Part shown: piece after piece, positions 47,398 through 60,479 of the stretch
Layout: each line of letters opens with the position of its first letter
Position numbering within the stretch: the first letter of the stretch is position 1
From: Lutjanus erythropterus
Taxonomy: Eukaryota > Chordata > Actinopteri > Lutjaniformes > Lutjanidae
DNA: 64,000 nucleotides
Reading direction: 5' to 3'
Assembly (NCBI GenBank): GCA_020091685.1
Contig: CM034605.1
Span: 31,008,112 to 31,072,111 of the forward strand
Program-made: the position numbers and the translations under genes
The notes under the pieces: model-generated
The model's input: only the letters and a program-made list of their open reading frames with translations
What the model was told of the DNA's origin: nothing
Database searches by the model: none

Positions 47398-47838
47398 CAG
47401 ATGAGGGCCCGACCGATATTAGACCTTTGGGGCCGACGCTGATACTGATATTAGGAGTTTGAGTTTTTTGCAATGATCCCTCAAAAGTGGCACTTGTGAC
47501 AAAAATATGTGATGAAGGCAGGATATTTTAGAGTTTAACAATAAATTTCATTATTCAAAATGACATCAGTACATTGAAACAGTAAACTTTCACCAATTTT
47601 TTTTCATAAATATAAATAAATAACACAAATAGAGAAAACTATATATTAAATCTGAAATAAGAAAAAGGATCAAATATATATAAAATGCTGCAAGCAAACA
47701 AATAAACACAATCTTCATTATGTTCTGTTAAAAAAACAAAGTTTTCATATTAGTGCACATCAGACAACATGGGGACATTGATATAAACTGATACTGCTGT
47801 GATATGAGTCGACCGATATATCTGTCTAGCTCTAGTTC
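47398..47838. repeat. interspersed repeat with GACCGATAT inverted ends
   Basis: Left end GGGCCCGACCGATATTAGAC; right end GAGTCGACCGATATATCTG. Inside the ends are GCTGATACTGATATTAGG and TATAAACTGATACTGCTG, which also read as partial inversions. AT-rich middle without coding capacity. Probably related to 22630-23095. Confidence 0.6.
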
Positions 47839-48160
47839 AAACTATGGCCTTCAAAATAAAGGCACAAAAACTACTTGATTAGGTTTAGAAAACAAAACTG
47901 CTGCGTTACATAAAGGAAAAAATGTGAATTCACATACGTCAGTTCACTGAATTGCCACCTAACTAACATTAGATCCATTTTTATATTAATTATACAAATT
48001 ACTCAACATGCATCTCTTTGCAACCAAGTTGAATTTCAGCCATTTGGCCTATAAATGACATTTCAATCATAAAACATTTACAAGAAACATCATTAATGTG
48101 TTCCATTAATCTCTTACAATCAAGAGTTTCAGGTTTAATCACACATGGAAGTGCCTGGAA

Positions 48161-48211
48161 AATATATGTATATATATATATATATATATATACACATACA
48201 TATATATATAT
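48161..48211. repeat. TA-rich microsatellite
   Basis: TA array with one CACATACA interruption. Confidence 0.9.
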
Positions 48212-48306
48212 TTCTGCAGAGTGTGTGTTTGTATTCGTGTGTCAGTGTTTAAATGTGTGTGTGTTTGTGTGTGTACTGAGATATAATCTGAACCCATCTT
48301 CAGACA

Positions 48307-48308
<2 letters not shown>

Positions 48309-48340
<32 letters not shown>
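48309..48340. repeat. CA microsatellite
   Basis: About fifteen CA units. Confidence 0.95.
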
Positions 48341-48342
<2 letters not shown>

Positions 48343-48408
48343 TAGTGTTGATATGGTAATGGAGGTTAACAGGAACATGTCTTATCAATGACAGGTCACT
48401 GGATAACT

Positions 48409-48410
<2 letters not shown>

Positions 48411-48447
<37 letters not shown>
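48411..48447. repeat. CA microsatellite
   Basis: About eighteen CA units, 70 bases after the previous array. Confidence 0.95.
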
Positions 48448-48449
<2 letters not shown>

Positions 48450-50024
48450 TTAATGAAACAGGAAACAGAACACAAACAGTGATCTCTCAACTCAAGTCAT
48501 GCACTTCCATCCATCCACACTGACCTCTACAATGTTTTGCAATAAAATAAGTCCTAAAAATGATTTTTTCTCATGAATAATTTTTAAACAGCAAATAGAT
48601 TTTGATGTTGCCTGAATTCTTGTATCAACATTATTGATACAAATGTAATGAAATATTTTTTCAAAGCTGTAAACTGCAACATAACTGTAAATGTTCCCAG
48701 ACAATTCTGTATTTTGTTTGTTTTCTACAATATTCTACAATGTTTTTTTTTATGGTTATGTTCAGGCAACTTAAAGCACTTGAAAAAAAATCTCATTGGA
48801 TCTGGTTTTTTTTTCTCTTTTCTTAAAAGGAGAGAGGAGGAAAATTCCCCTCGTACCCCTCAGCAATTTGTATAATTGAAAACTGTGCTAAGAGAACCAT
48901 TTCTTCTCTTCACTGTTGGCTTTGTGGAAACTGCACTGTCTTTTCTGTACAATCATAAAAACTTTTCACTGTTTAAAATGAGAAAAGGAATTAAAAAAAA
49001 AAAACGCTTTTAACAGGAAACAAATAAAATATAAAAAACATTAAGGAGGCATGCTGGTAAACTATCACTTCACACTGATGTCTGCTTAAAGGTTTTTATA
49101 GTGAGAGGCAGATCCTTATATTAATACTCTGACTGAATATGAAGAACATCGTGTAAGCATGTGAACTTCTTTCAGCTTCTGGAGTGAGGTGTGACCCTTC
49201 TGGTGGATAAAGTATGATAAAGTGTCCTCTGTGCCCTACCAGTGGATAAAACTGGATAAATATCTTTGTGTCTTTTCCTCAGACCCCCCACCTCATACAG
49301 AAGAGCAGAAAGTACCCGTTGGTGGCTGAAAGAAACTTACATTTATATAAACATGAGTTCTTTTAACCTGAAGTCTTTCCACTTGAAATGACTTGAATGA
49401 ATGTACAGAGTTCAATCAGCTCATTAAATGTTTTTAAAAGACAAATGATCAACATATTCGACGTCCCAGCATGTAATATCTGAGAGTTGAAAACTTGCTG
49501 TCTGTCTCTAATTTTAAAAGTTATGGTTGTTTGTTCCCACGGTAGAGAAAACACTGAACCATGATGACACAGGCACTTTAAATTTAATATATTTACTGTG
49601 AGCAGTTTATTGTCTTTGAAGCAGCTGGAAGTTCTTCCTGTGATATGAAAAAAATTACTTTTTAAACTGTGGAAATATAAAAGGAAATCAATTTCATTTG
49701 GTTCAACTTAATATCTTTACCTTTTAAAACATGTTTTCTCGAGTTCAACCGAATTAATATCAAGTTTATTTTGCTAGAAAAGTCTGTTTGGAATCATTCT
49801 GAAATTACCTTAACTTGCCTTTTAAAATAGTCAACTTAAAGTTTTCTGCTTTTGGACGATAACTTTTTTTGAAGTTAAAACAAATCAAGTCTATTTTTTT
49901 TACAGTGTACTGTGTATTCACCAGGTTACCAGTGTGTGTTATTGTGTTGTGAACACTGTGAGGCTGGTTGTTTTTCCTCCGTTACAAGTCTTTTTTCTCC
50001 TCTCCTGCCTGCGCACAACTCCCC

Positions 50025-50026
<2 letters not shown>

Positions 50027-50084
<58 letters not shown>
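50027..50084. repeat. CA microsatellite
   Basis: Twenty-nine perfect AC units. Confidence 0.97.
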
Positions 50085-50086
<2 letters not shown>

Positions 50087-50204
50087 AGGTCTCTGGTGGA
50101 CGCGGCAGTTTGATCAGCGCTGATACGTGTTGACAACGTCTAATCTGAAAAAATTGAAAGAAATGAATTAATATGCAAATTCATCCTTTATAATATAAAT
50201 GTCC

Positions 50205-50830
50205 TTGAAGAGGGAGAGACAAGAGGGAGGGAGGGAGGGAAAGAGGAGGAAGAGAGGGGAAGAGAAGAAAATATGGGGAGAGTGAATAAAGGGGAGGAAA
50301 CAAACAAATGAAAGGAGGAGACAGATAAAAGAAAAAGAGACCTAACAGAGGAGAGAGGGCAACAGAGATGGAGGAAAAGAAAGAGATGAACATGTGAAGA
50401 AAAGTAGAAAGAGATTGAGAGATGAAAAAGAGAAAAAAAGGACAGCTGGAAAAAAGGATTCAGAAGATAGAGGAAGAGGGAAAAAAGAGAGGATGACAGT
50501 AAAAAGAGGAGAGAACAGTGAAATGGAAAAGAGAAGATGGAGTAAAGGGAAGGAAAGATCAAGGAAAACACAAAAGAGGACAAAAATGAATGGAATGAAA
50601 ATAATAAAAATCTATTTAAAAAAAAGAGAGGAGAGAGAGAAAAACAGAACGATAAAAAGAAGTAAAAGACGAAGATGGAAAGGAAACAAAGAAAAAAGGA
50701 GAGAGGTGGTAAAAAAGAGGGCAGAAAATAAAGGAGAACAATGAGGGAGAGAGAAAAAGGAAACAGGAGAGATAGAAGGAGAAAAAGGAGGAGGAAGAGT
50801 GGAAAGAGCTATGTATACAATGTTTATAAT
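50205..50830. repeat. long purine-rich (GA) tract
   Basis: Over 600 bases with plus-strand purines far in excess (GAGAGGAAGAAAAG-like). No clear period. Open frames on both strands (K/R/E-rich or S/F/L-rich) come from composition alone. Confidence 0.85.
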
Positions 50831-51579
50831 TATTAAACTAATTATTCACAAATACTACAGAACTCAACAATAAGTATCACTCACCTGCCTGAGGAAAGTA
50901 AAATCTCATGTTTGGCTCAGAAATTTAGAAACTAACTGGCCAGACTGGGCGAGCAGTAAAAAGTAGTTTGATTAGAATTAATAAAATCCATATACAATAC
51001 AAATAATTTTATATTTGTTGTTTTTTATTTGAATTAATAAAAATGGCATAAAATGTTTTTTTTAGCCTCCAAAGTACAGTATGGAGATTTCTCACTTTTC
51101 TCCAGTTATTATCAAATTAAACTGAATATCTTTGGCTTTTTGTCTGACAACATTTAAAGATTTCATCTTTGATTTTGAGGAACTGGGATACATATTTTTC
51201 ATTTTATAAGTACTGCAGTCCTCGATTAAACATGACAACTACAACTACAGTCTTTTTTGTTATTTGATAACCAGTAATAAATAAAAATTGACTCTGAGCG
51301 AGAAGATTTCTGACCCGCTTGCCAAAAAAAACATAAATATTGAACCTTGTAATGTAACCTAGTATATAAAATGATATAGTGTGTGGAACAGTAAACAGTT
51401 CAGTAAAGCAGAATGTACATTACATTACAGAAACTAATGATAGAATCTAATACTTAGTAAACATAACAGTGAAATAACTGTTATAAAAATAACAGTGAAA
51501 TAACTAATTGTTTTTAAGTTTAATTAACTAACTAATTGACTATCAATTTACCATTTAGTAATGATGGTTATTATAAAGA

Positions 51580-51850
51580 GGAACAAGAGGAACAGAGGGT
51601 AAAAGAGAAGAAAAGATAAATGAAAATAAATTTAAAAATATAAAAACAAACAAATAAAGGAGAGGTGGTGGGGAAGCAGAAGAGGTGGGGAGGAGGGAGA
51701 AATGGGGAAAGAGGGAAAAGATGGTGAGGGATGGAAAGTGGAAGAGGGAGAGAGGGAAGTGATGAAAAAAGGAAAGAGAAACAAAGAATGAAAAAGAGAC
51801 AGAGAGGAAGAAGGAAAGAAGGATGAGAGGATAGAGGAAAGCAGGCTTCC
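51580..51850. repeat. purine-rich tract
   Basis: GA-rich with the same strand bias as 50205-50830, followed by a switch to pyrimidine-rich sequence (51870-51985). Confidence 0.8.
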
Positions 51851-51939
51851 CCAAGAGGAGCGGAGCTGCAGTTCTCTGTCCTCCTCCCTCTGTTTCCCCT
51901 CCTCCTCCATCCCTCCATCAGTCGGCCCTCCCCCCTCTC

Positions 51940-51945
51940 TCTCTT

Positions 51946-51980
<35 letters not shown>
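51940..51980. repeat. CT microsatellite
   Basis: CT run with one TTCTG interruption. Confidence 0.9.
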
Positions 51981-51982
<2 letters not shown>

Positions 51983-52144
51983 CCTCCAGGAAATCAGCCG
52001 CCGATCTGACGGAGGAATAATGATGATGGAGGGAGAGAGGAAACAGAGGAGAGGGAGGACGGAGCGACGACAGGGGAGCAGGACCCTCTCTCTGTCTCTC
52101 TCTTTGTTATTCACTTTGAATTAATGGGATTAGTTTCCCCACAG

Positions 52145-52146
<2 letters not shown>

Positions 52147-52186
<40 letters not shown>
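52147..52186. repeat. CA microsatellite
   Basis: Twenty AC/CA units. Confidence 0.95.
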
Positions 52187-52189
<3 letters not shown>

Positions 52190-52236
52190 AGATATAACTT
52201 TCATTGTCATACACACCGAGTCTCCCCTTTCAATCG

Positions 52237-52239
<3 letters not shown>

Positions 52240-52289
<50 letters not shown>

Positions 52290-52306
52290 AGCATACAGCC
52301 TTGGTA

Positions 52307-52338
<32 letters not shown>
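52240..52338. repeat. paired CA and GT microsatellites (inverted)
   Basis: CA array 52240-52287 (24 units) and GT array 52309-52338 (15 units), separated by about 21 bases. The arrays are complementary in inverted order and could form a long stem. Confidence 0.9.
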
Positions 52339-52339
<1 letters not shown>

Positions 52340-53689
52340 TGTTCTTGTACAATTAAACAATTTCTGCCTGACTGAAATTAAAGGAGAAGGCTGCTAAAGC
52401 TAAACTAAAAAATAAAAATGTATTTAAAGAATGTATTTAAATAAATAAAAATTAGGAAAATGATATAAATAAAAAATGTCTTCAGAAAAAAAACAAAAAC
52501 TGAGCTAACTGAAAAAATCTGTGTATTTAGATAAATAAATAGAAACTAGAAGAGATCATTCAGTGCAGATCTCTGCAGCCAACAGATGGTGAAGCACCTA
52601 CTGCAAATCCTCCACAACTAACAGATGCAACCAGCAAAGATTTCCATAAAAAAATTATTTTAATTCAATTACAAATTGAATACAAACAGTTTTTTTGTAT
52701 GGCCACAGGTGTGCCAGGGTGTACCTGTGCCACCCACTGTCAGGGATTATTTATGATAAATATTAATATGTCAAAAAAACAGCATCCACCATCATGACAG
52801 TCTGTCTACCAATCAGATATTAATCAAGTAGCTATTGACCTGTGATTACAGCAGCCATCATGGGAGATTAGGAGTGGAGTAAACAGCTGATGCTAGAATA
52901 CTCGAGCTGCCACTTTATCAAAATACAACATAGCACACGGTTTAATTTCTTCAAAAAACCTTGCACTGATGACAGCAGGAGGACGATGTTTTTCCATCAC
53001 CCAAGACGGAGTCAACAAGTGGGACTCCCTCTGCAAACTCTACAGATGTTTCTGCAGAAGACGAACCTGCATGGCAGCACAAACTGCCTGCTTTCCCCAT
53101 CATCCACGACCAGTGCAGCCTTTATTCCTGTCTGGTTCATAACAAACCAAATTTTGTGAAAATTGGTTCAGAATTTGCAGGTGATTTTGTGGTGAAGTCT
53201 GCATCCTTCCTCTGTTTACTAGCACAAAGCTAACAAAATGGTAGATTATTCATCTCATATTGTGCCGAACTTGAGTGATTCTAAACATATCAAGTGTGGA
53301 ATTAATCTGCAGATGCTTCAGTTTAAGATGAGACCAAACTTTTTTTATGAATGTCAATTTTTGAGCCATGACAAAGTCCAAAACGTGTCCTGCAATAGAT
53401 GAGGTGAGGCTTGTTTTTAGCCTAGAAGTTGTTGACTGAATTGATTTTCAAAAACTGTCAATGACAAAAACCACAAGAGGTACTTTGGCCTCCAGTCATA
53501 AAAGACCACAAAAAAAAATTAGGCTGATGGGTGCAGTTGTATGAGAGACAAGCTTTGGACAAGGACAGCAACTCCAGCCAACAACAACCACTTATTGCAT
53601 GATGTCTCCCCAAAATATACACTTTACACTTGATGTAAGTGTAATTTCCTTCTGGATTAAAACAGTTATCTTATCTTATAAAAAACATA

Positions 53690-54040
53690 AAAAGTTGAAG
53701 AAGAGAAGAGGAAGGTGAGGCCAAGGAGAAAACAATGATGCACAGAGAAGAAAAGGAAGAGAAAGAGGGGAAGGAGGAACAGAGGGAGGAGGAGGAAGAA
53801 GAGATGGAATGAAGAAGAGGTAGTGGAGAAGGAATGAAGAGAAGTAGAAGAAATTAGAAGTTAAAAAGCAGAAAACGAAGAAGAAGATAAGAAGGATGAG
53901 GAGAAGCAGGAGGAAGAGTGCGAGGAAAATTATAGCTGCTGCGCACCGATGGGTCGGGGCCGGGCATTCTGAGGAAGAAGAGCAAGAAGTGGAAGATGAA
54001 GAAGAGAAAGGGGGAAAGGAAGAAGAGGAAGTAAAGGCAA
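53690..54040. repeat. purine-rich tract
   Basis: GA-rich with GAAGAAGAGG-type words, interrupted near 53925-53970 by a short non-purine segment (GCTGCTGCGCACCGATGGG). Confidence 0.8.
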
Positions 54041-54630
54041 ATATATGAGGATCCATATGCAGAATTGCTTGGACAACATATAGATGCATGTAATTTATTT
54101 TCACAAAGATTGATCGCTCCAACACAAACTGATGTTTAAAGATATTCTATTTCACACTGACTGTAATAGCTTACATAATTCAAAAATTATTTAAAAATTC
54201 TGTTTTTGAGATAAAATTCTGAAATTTACCACGCTACATCGACCACGACAACAAAATTTTGTCCGTTTTTCCCCTTGAACATGAGAGATTTATTTCTCAA
54301 GACTTTGCAGAAGCTGTTTATGGTAAAACACTTTGATGCACAAGGGGCTCATTTTTTTATGAAACAAGAAACTGGTTGGAAGGTTTATGGAAGACAGTCT
54401 GAAGGTGCAGTGGAACAAGTCTGGTGTCAATTGAACAAAAAATGTGGGAAAACAAAAAAAACAGAGTGATGGACTGATGATTTGTTATAATTTTCAAAAT
54501 CTTAAAATGTAGCGCCACCATCAGGACTACTGACCGGTAAAGCCATCTGAGGAAGTTTTGGTAAGTTCTACACCTTTGTGCAAAGTTTGGTTAATTTTCA
54601 TGCATGACAAGGCAGATTTCCTAAGAGGCA

Positions 54631-54669
54631 GAGAAGAAGAAGAAGAAGAAGAAGAAGAAGAAGAAGAAG

Positions 54670-54699
<30 letters not shown>
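54631..54699. repeat. GAA trinucleotide repeat
   Basis: About 23 uninterrupted GAA units followed by more purine-rich sequence to about 54950. Confidence 0.95.
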
Positions 54700-54700
<1 letters not shown>

Positions 54701-54959
54701 TAGAGTGTGTGGAAGAACAGAGGAAGGAAGGAGGAAAACATGAAAGACAGACGGAACAAAAAGAAGAGAAGGAGGAACAATTTCTTCAGCAAATGAAGTG
54801 AAAGGAGGAGGAGGTGGAGGGAATAAAAAATAGAAAAGGATGACAAACAGAAGACAAGGAGAAGGAGGAGGAGGAGGAGGAGGAGGGAATGTAAAGAAGA
54901 AAAAGAAAATGAACAGGAGAAGAGGAAGAAGAGGAGGAGGAGGTGGTGGAGGATCATGT

Positions 54960-55165
54960 GGGGATTCAGAGGTGTTTTCTCATTCAGCTCGTTCGGCGAG
55001 CGTTGCCGTGGCGTCTTCGGGGACGACGCTCCTACAAGACAAAGATTAGCGCTACAAAGGCAGCAGGTGGCTGCCGGCTCCGCCGCCGCCCGACTCTGGG
55101 ACCTAATTATCTACGGCACGGAAACTTTCCCCCGTTTGAAGGACAAATGATTAATTAAAAAGAAC
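54960..55165. promoter_or_regulatory. candidate conserved noncoding element
   Basis: A GC-rich unique island directly after a purine tract, with GTTCGGCGAGCGTTGCCGTG, GACCTAATTATCTACGGCAC and GATTAATTAAAAAGAAC. The combination of GC-rich and TAATTA words resembles an enhancer. Conservation not tested. Confidence 0.3.
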
Positions 55166-56388
55166 AACTCACCTACGCCTGTGATCTTTGGACAATACCC
55201 AGAGTGCCGTGGGTTTCTTTGCACGTGTATGTGTGCGTGTGTGTGTGTGTGTGTGATTGTGGGGAAGTCTCAGTGGGACGGTGTATCATTGTCAGACAGT
55301 CTAATAGTGCTGCCTGGTTCACGGAGCCCGTTGTGTCCGACTGATAACTAGCTAACGTGACGGCGGCACGCGGGACGAAACAAAGCAAGCTACAGCAAGG
55401 TCACCGCAACCTTCCGCCGCCTGCCGTCGCCACAACGAGACAAACTGACGGCGGTGTGAGGAAGACACATAAAATAATTGGCTTAACAAGCGGGATATAA
55501 TATAGACGATAAGACAGACACATGTAGCACAAGAATGAGACATTTAGCAACTTAAAGTGACTGAAAATAAACAGAAGAGGACAGAAACTTCATGGTTTTT
55601 ACATTTACTGTTCCCAAAAGTCAAGAATGAACTCGCAGATGGCAGTGTTTCCTCTCGCCGCCACATTTCTCAGCTCGGGAAGCAGGAAAAAAAGTTTCAG
55701 CCAAATACAGAGAACCTGGTTAGAGCTGATTTCTTGGCCCTGTGACTGAACGATAACTGGGAAAACAATGTTTACAAAATCTTTAAAATTAGTTTTGGAG
55801 ATTCTTCACTGTCCATCACAGTTTGGTTTGATGTGGGGGTCTGCAACCTGCGGCCTTGGAGCTGCATGATGTGGGTTTTTAATGCAGGTTTTAATGCAGT
55901 GCTGCCTGAGGGGTCAAAGGTCACAGACATTCAATGTTGGTCGATATACGCACAATGATACCAAACAATGACGATGTAACCTCCCAATAAAAGGCATAAA
56001 CTGACCTTTAGAGCTGTTTGTAGGCGTAGGCCTGATTTTGAACTTTGGACGGTGTTTGTGCTAAGCTAGGCTAACCACATCCTGTCTCTGCCTCTTCCAT
56101 CTTCTCAGCGCTTTCTCAGAAAGTAAGTCTATTTTCCTAAAACGCTGAACTATTCCTTTAGCACAGCAACGACCCATTGATCCTGCACAACACACACATC
56201 TCTCCTCCTCCTCCCTCCTCTTGTTTCTACATTCTATCATTTCCCTCCTTTTCTCTCTTTTTTTTCCATCACTTCCTCCTGCCTCCTCTTTTTACCCACA
56301 ATGCAACAGCAGCAGGAGCTGAGGGACATCAGAGAGGTGGCGGGCGAGAGCCAATCATGACAAATGTGCTGCAGCTCGCTTGCTTGCA

Positions 56389-56483
56389 TGCTCTCTCTCT
56401 CTCTCTCTCTTACACACACACACAGACATACACACACACACAAATATATATAAGAGCCGACATAACCTAAATATACTGTATAT

Positions 56484-56528
<45 letters not shown>
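56389..56528. repeat. CT then CA microsatellite cluster
   Basis: CT run 56389-56410, short CA runs to 56441, and a CA array 56486-56528. Confidence 0.95.
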
Positions 56529-56530
<2 letters not shown>

Positions 56531-56830
56531 GCTGAGGCATTCATCACAGATACAGAGTATTGTCAGTGAAAGTTTAATTGTGTAAACACTCTGTAACTGT
56601 CCTGTCATATTCCTGCCTCTCTGGCTCACTATCGCCTCCTCGGCTGTAATTGAATTGCTACCGTCGGGGTGGGGGAGGAGGGGGAGGCGTGGGGGAGGGA
56701 GAGAGGGAGGAGGCGGGGAGGAGGAGGTGAGACTCGCCTTATGAACAGAATGTGTTTCCTATCAGGCAGGATTTGACAAATTGTGTCAGGAGAAAAGCCC
56801 AAGTGATAACTTTTCGGTTTGCTGAAAGTA

Positions 56831-56900
56831 GAGGAGGAGGAGGAGGAGGAGGAGGAGGGAGGAGGAGGAGGAGGAGGAGGAGGAGGAGGAGGAGGAGGGA
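56831..56900. repeat. GGA trinucleotide repeat
   Basis: About 22 GGA units with one GGGA slip. Its G-run pattern could support G-quadruplex-like folding. Confidence 0.95.
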
Positions 56901-57463
56901 CAGTGTATGGAGTCATGGGAGTGCCAAAACCAAAAAGAATAAATCTGTCAAGGAATAAGAAAATAAATGTGCAATATAGAGAGGGATGAATAAAACAATA
57001 AATTAATAAATAAATAAAATGTGGAAACAAAAACAAAAGATAAATACATAAAAATAAGCATAAAAAGGCTAAATTATAAGCATTTTCATGTATATATTTC
57101 TTTATTTGTAAAATGTATATTTATTATATATTATAGGAGAAAAATCCTCTACATTTTCTATTATTTAAAACTTTTAAAGCTTTTTATTTATTTATTTAAT
57201 AATTTTTTTAAATGAAAATGTAAAGAGGAATAAAAACAATTATGTAAATAAATGTGTAATAATATAAAACAAATAAAAAGACATCTAGAAAAAGCATAAA
57301 AATAGGCATTTTCATTTACTTTCAAATATATTTGTTCATTTATTTCTGTATATTTTTTTTAAATGACTCATTATATATTAAATCATACAAATTATTTCAT
57401 TATTATGTCTACTTCATTAATTTTCTGCATGTTATTTATTTATTTTATATAATATTTTATTTA

Positions 57464-57468
<5 letters not shown>

Positions 57469-57525
<57 letters not shown>
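57469..57525. repeat. AT dinucleotide microsatellite
   Basis: Twenty-eight AT units inside an AT-rich zone of TTTATTTATTTA-like words (56990-57620). Confidence 0.95.
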
Positions 57526-57526
<1 letters not shown>

Positions 57527-57859
57527 CTTGTCTTTATACTTCCACATTAATATTTACTTATTTGTTGTTTTATTTATTTATCTTTATTTGTTTTGTTATT
57601 CCTTTGAAGATTTATTCTTTTTTGTGGAACTCATGTGACTCCATACAGGGAGGAAGAGGATGAAGGATACATCCGACAAAATAAAACATCAATTCAAAGT
57701 AAAACTGAAAAAATAAAAGAGTTTGAGTTCAGTTCAAACAGGTTTCATTACACACATTTCAGTACAGAGTGTGTGTGTGTGTGTGTGATGGTAGATTTCC
57801 TTAAAGCCTTTTCCCACAATGCAAAAGCCTGGGAACCAAAGGTAAAGAAAGGTAAAACC

Positions 57860-58250
57860 ACTCCTCCTCCTCTTCCCCCTCCTCTTCCTCACCTTCTCTC
57901 CTCTCTTCCCTTCCTCTTGTCACCCATCATCACCTCTTCTCTTCACCCTCCCCCTCCCTCTTCCCCTTCCCCTCCTCCCCCTCCTCCTCTCTGCAGCGAT
58001 AAAAAAAAGACTTTTATTTTGACAGTCTTATCAGGACAATGAGCTCAAATCAAACAGCGCTCTAATAGTCTGGAGACGCCTTGATCCTGGCTTTGTCTTT
58101 CTTCCTCTCCTTTTCCTCCTGTCTTTCCTCCACAGAGGCGTCTTCCCTCCTCCTCCTCCTCCTCCTCCTCCTCCTCCATCTATCTCATCTTCCTCCCCCA
58201 TCCTCACCCCTCCTCTCCTTAAGTGACGAGACTCTTAAGGCTTTTCTAAG
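57860..58250. repeat. pyrimidine-rich tract with CTC triplets
   Basis: CT-rich, with a CTC run at 58149-58177. It is interrupted by a unique piece at 57993-58085 (GATAAAAAAAAGACTTTTAT, GACAGTCTTATCAGG, CAAACAGCGCTCTAATAG). Confidence 0.8.
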
Positions 58251-59262
58251 CTGTCTTTAGCTTCTCCTCTTCCTCTTTTGGGGATGGATCTACCTACTAA
58301 AACAGACAGAGGGAGAGAGAAAACAAACAAAAGAATGAGGTAGAGGAGAAGGAAGGAAGACAACAGAAAAAGAGGCAGGAAGCCCAAAGAAGGACTAAGA
58401 GAGGTGACAGAAAGAAAGAAGAGAGGGACACTTTATGTCCAAAAGTACTGTCACACATTACTAACAGGTTATTTATATTTATGTCCACCTCCAACACTGA
58501 TCAGTCCATAACCACGTTTCCATCTAATGTTTTACAACTTCTAACCAAATTTCAAGTAAATCAGCAAAAGAAAAGAAGAATGAATGTTTTTTTTCATCCA
58601 CAACCATTATGCAGTTATTAGGAGTTTGTTCATCAAGATAAACAGTAGGTGGCGCCACTTCTCTGGTCAGAAAACCAGTACGCCACCGCAGAGGAAGAGG
58701 ACGCAACAAGATTTGAAAAGAGCTGAACTTTAAACAGTGAAACACGACGCAGAAAACAAGAGGGAAACATGACATTTCTGTTAGTTTCATGTATTAATGT
58801 GAGGAAGGTTCCATCAGATCTGTGTGGAACCGTCACGGATGGATTATAGAGCCATGAGAGCTGTGAGGAAACATCTGATCAGTCACGTGAGTCAGACAGT
58901 ACCTCCAGGATTTTGTGGACTGGTTTTAGGATTGTTGCAGACTAAAATGTCTGATTTCATGTCAGCTTTTCTAAAAAAAAAAAGTGATGCTTTTTAGCCA
59001 TTTTGTTTTTGCAATTAAACTGCATGAGCAAGTGAAAACTGCAAAAGAAAGCTGAGATTTTTTTCTTTTTAATTAACAAAAAGTTGTAAGTAACCTCATA
59101 AAAAAGGCCCGTGATTACAAAAATTCAATCTGCTTTATTTGCAGATGAAGACGTGTACAATAAGGGAGGAAGGAGAGCGTGAGGAGGAGAGTAAAACTTT
59201 TTGTTTTGTCTGATACAGACGATGAGACTGACTCGTCTTTGTTTTGGAGGAGGTCAGAGGTC

Positions 59263-59282
59263 ACACACACACACACACACAC
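59263..59282. repeat. CA microsatellite
   Basis: Ten CA units. Confidence 0.9.
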
Positions 59283-59673
59283 GTGCACAGTGGAGAGATA
59301 ATAAGTAATTGTCTGTATCTGCAACCTGCATAATTACTTCCAGAGAGAGAGACAGAGGAAGACAGGATTAAAGGACAGAAAGTGTAAAAGACAGAAGGAA
59401 ACAGACAAACAAAAAAGTGAGCTGGACAAAGAGAGACGAGGGAGGAAGTGAGAGAAGACAAAAGATTATCTTCTGTGTCCCTGGGGGAGAAAATAATACT
59501 GATGATGTCACAGTGATGTCATCAGGTTATGCAGTTTGGACACTGCAAATATATGACAAAAACTTCATCATCAGCGTGTATCGTGCGCTAATTTGGTTCA
59601 CGTCACAAAAAAAAACTCATGACATAATGAATACGTGAGATACACACAAGCTAATCAAAGGAAATAAAAAAAT

Positions 59674-59675
<2 letters not shown>

Positions 59676-59724
<49 letters not shown>
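59676..59724. repeat. CA microsatellite
   Basis: Twenty-four CA units. Confidence 0.97.
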
Positions 59725-59726
<2 letters not shown>

Positions 59727-60479
59727 TTCCCATGTCAAAAGGGACACAGGCAAATAATCCGCAGCTCGTAGTCTCCGTCATGTCAGACAGAAAAAACAAA
59801 TAAAACAAAACAATAAAAACAAATATAAACAAACACCACAAATACCACAAATATCAGATTTCCCGCAGAGAGGACGGTTGCCTAAACGCAGCGTCCAGCG
59901 GCTCCTTTGGTGGCATTTACACTGAAAACACCTCGATCACAAGACAAACAGAGAATCCATCAGCTGACAGACGTCGCTGCTCTCTGACTGTTTTTACACA
60001 AACATGAAGGACGATGGCTCTCTATACATGTCTTGCTGTCTGTCCAGCTAGGGCGTGACTCCAGAGACGGTAAAGTTGGTCCATCGGTCAGTCCAACACT
60101 TTGGTCCAGATCTCAACACATTTATGGTCCCCAGAGGATCAAAGGTGCATTCAGATTTTACACAAATCTGTCTGCTGGGGTGTTCACTACAAACAGCTGT
60201 ACAGATGTGAACTATCAAGCGACATATGCACTGATAATATATGATCAGTATTAGGATGTTTCACCAAGTCATCAGGAAAAAAAAGTGCTGGGCTGGAAGG
60301 CAATTTTGTTGGACTGAACACGGTCAGAATCACAACATCCACCGGCCTTAAATGCAGCTTTGATTTAATGCATCAGAGTCCATCAGTGCTCGTCTCCACC
60401 TCCACTCTGTTAAATTTATTTTTCATCTCTGTAACTCACTGTTTTCTTTCTTCCTTTGTGTTTCGGAGTCCTTCTGTCT

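Noticed and set aside
50181-50744. K/R/E-rich plus frame and S/F/L-rich minus frame
   Set aside because: Pure composition effect of a purine tract; no start context, splice sites or domain.
53676-54125. 149-residue minus frame rich in S, F and L
   Set aside because: Translation of a GA-rich tract in antisense; not a membrane protein gene.
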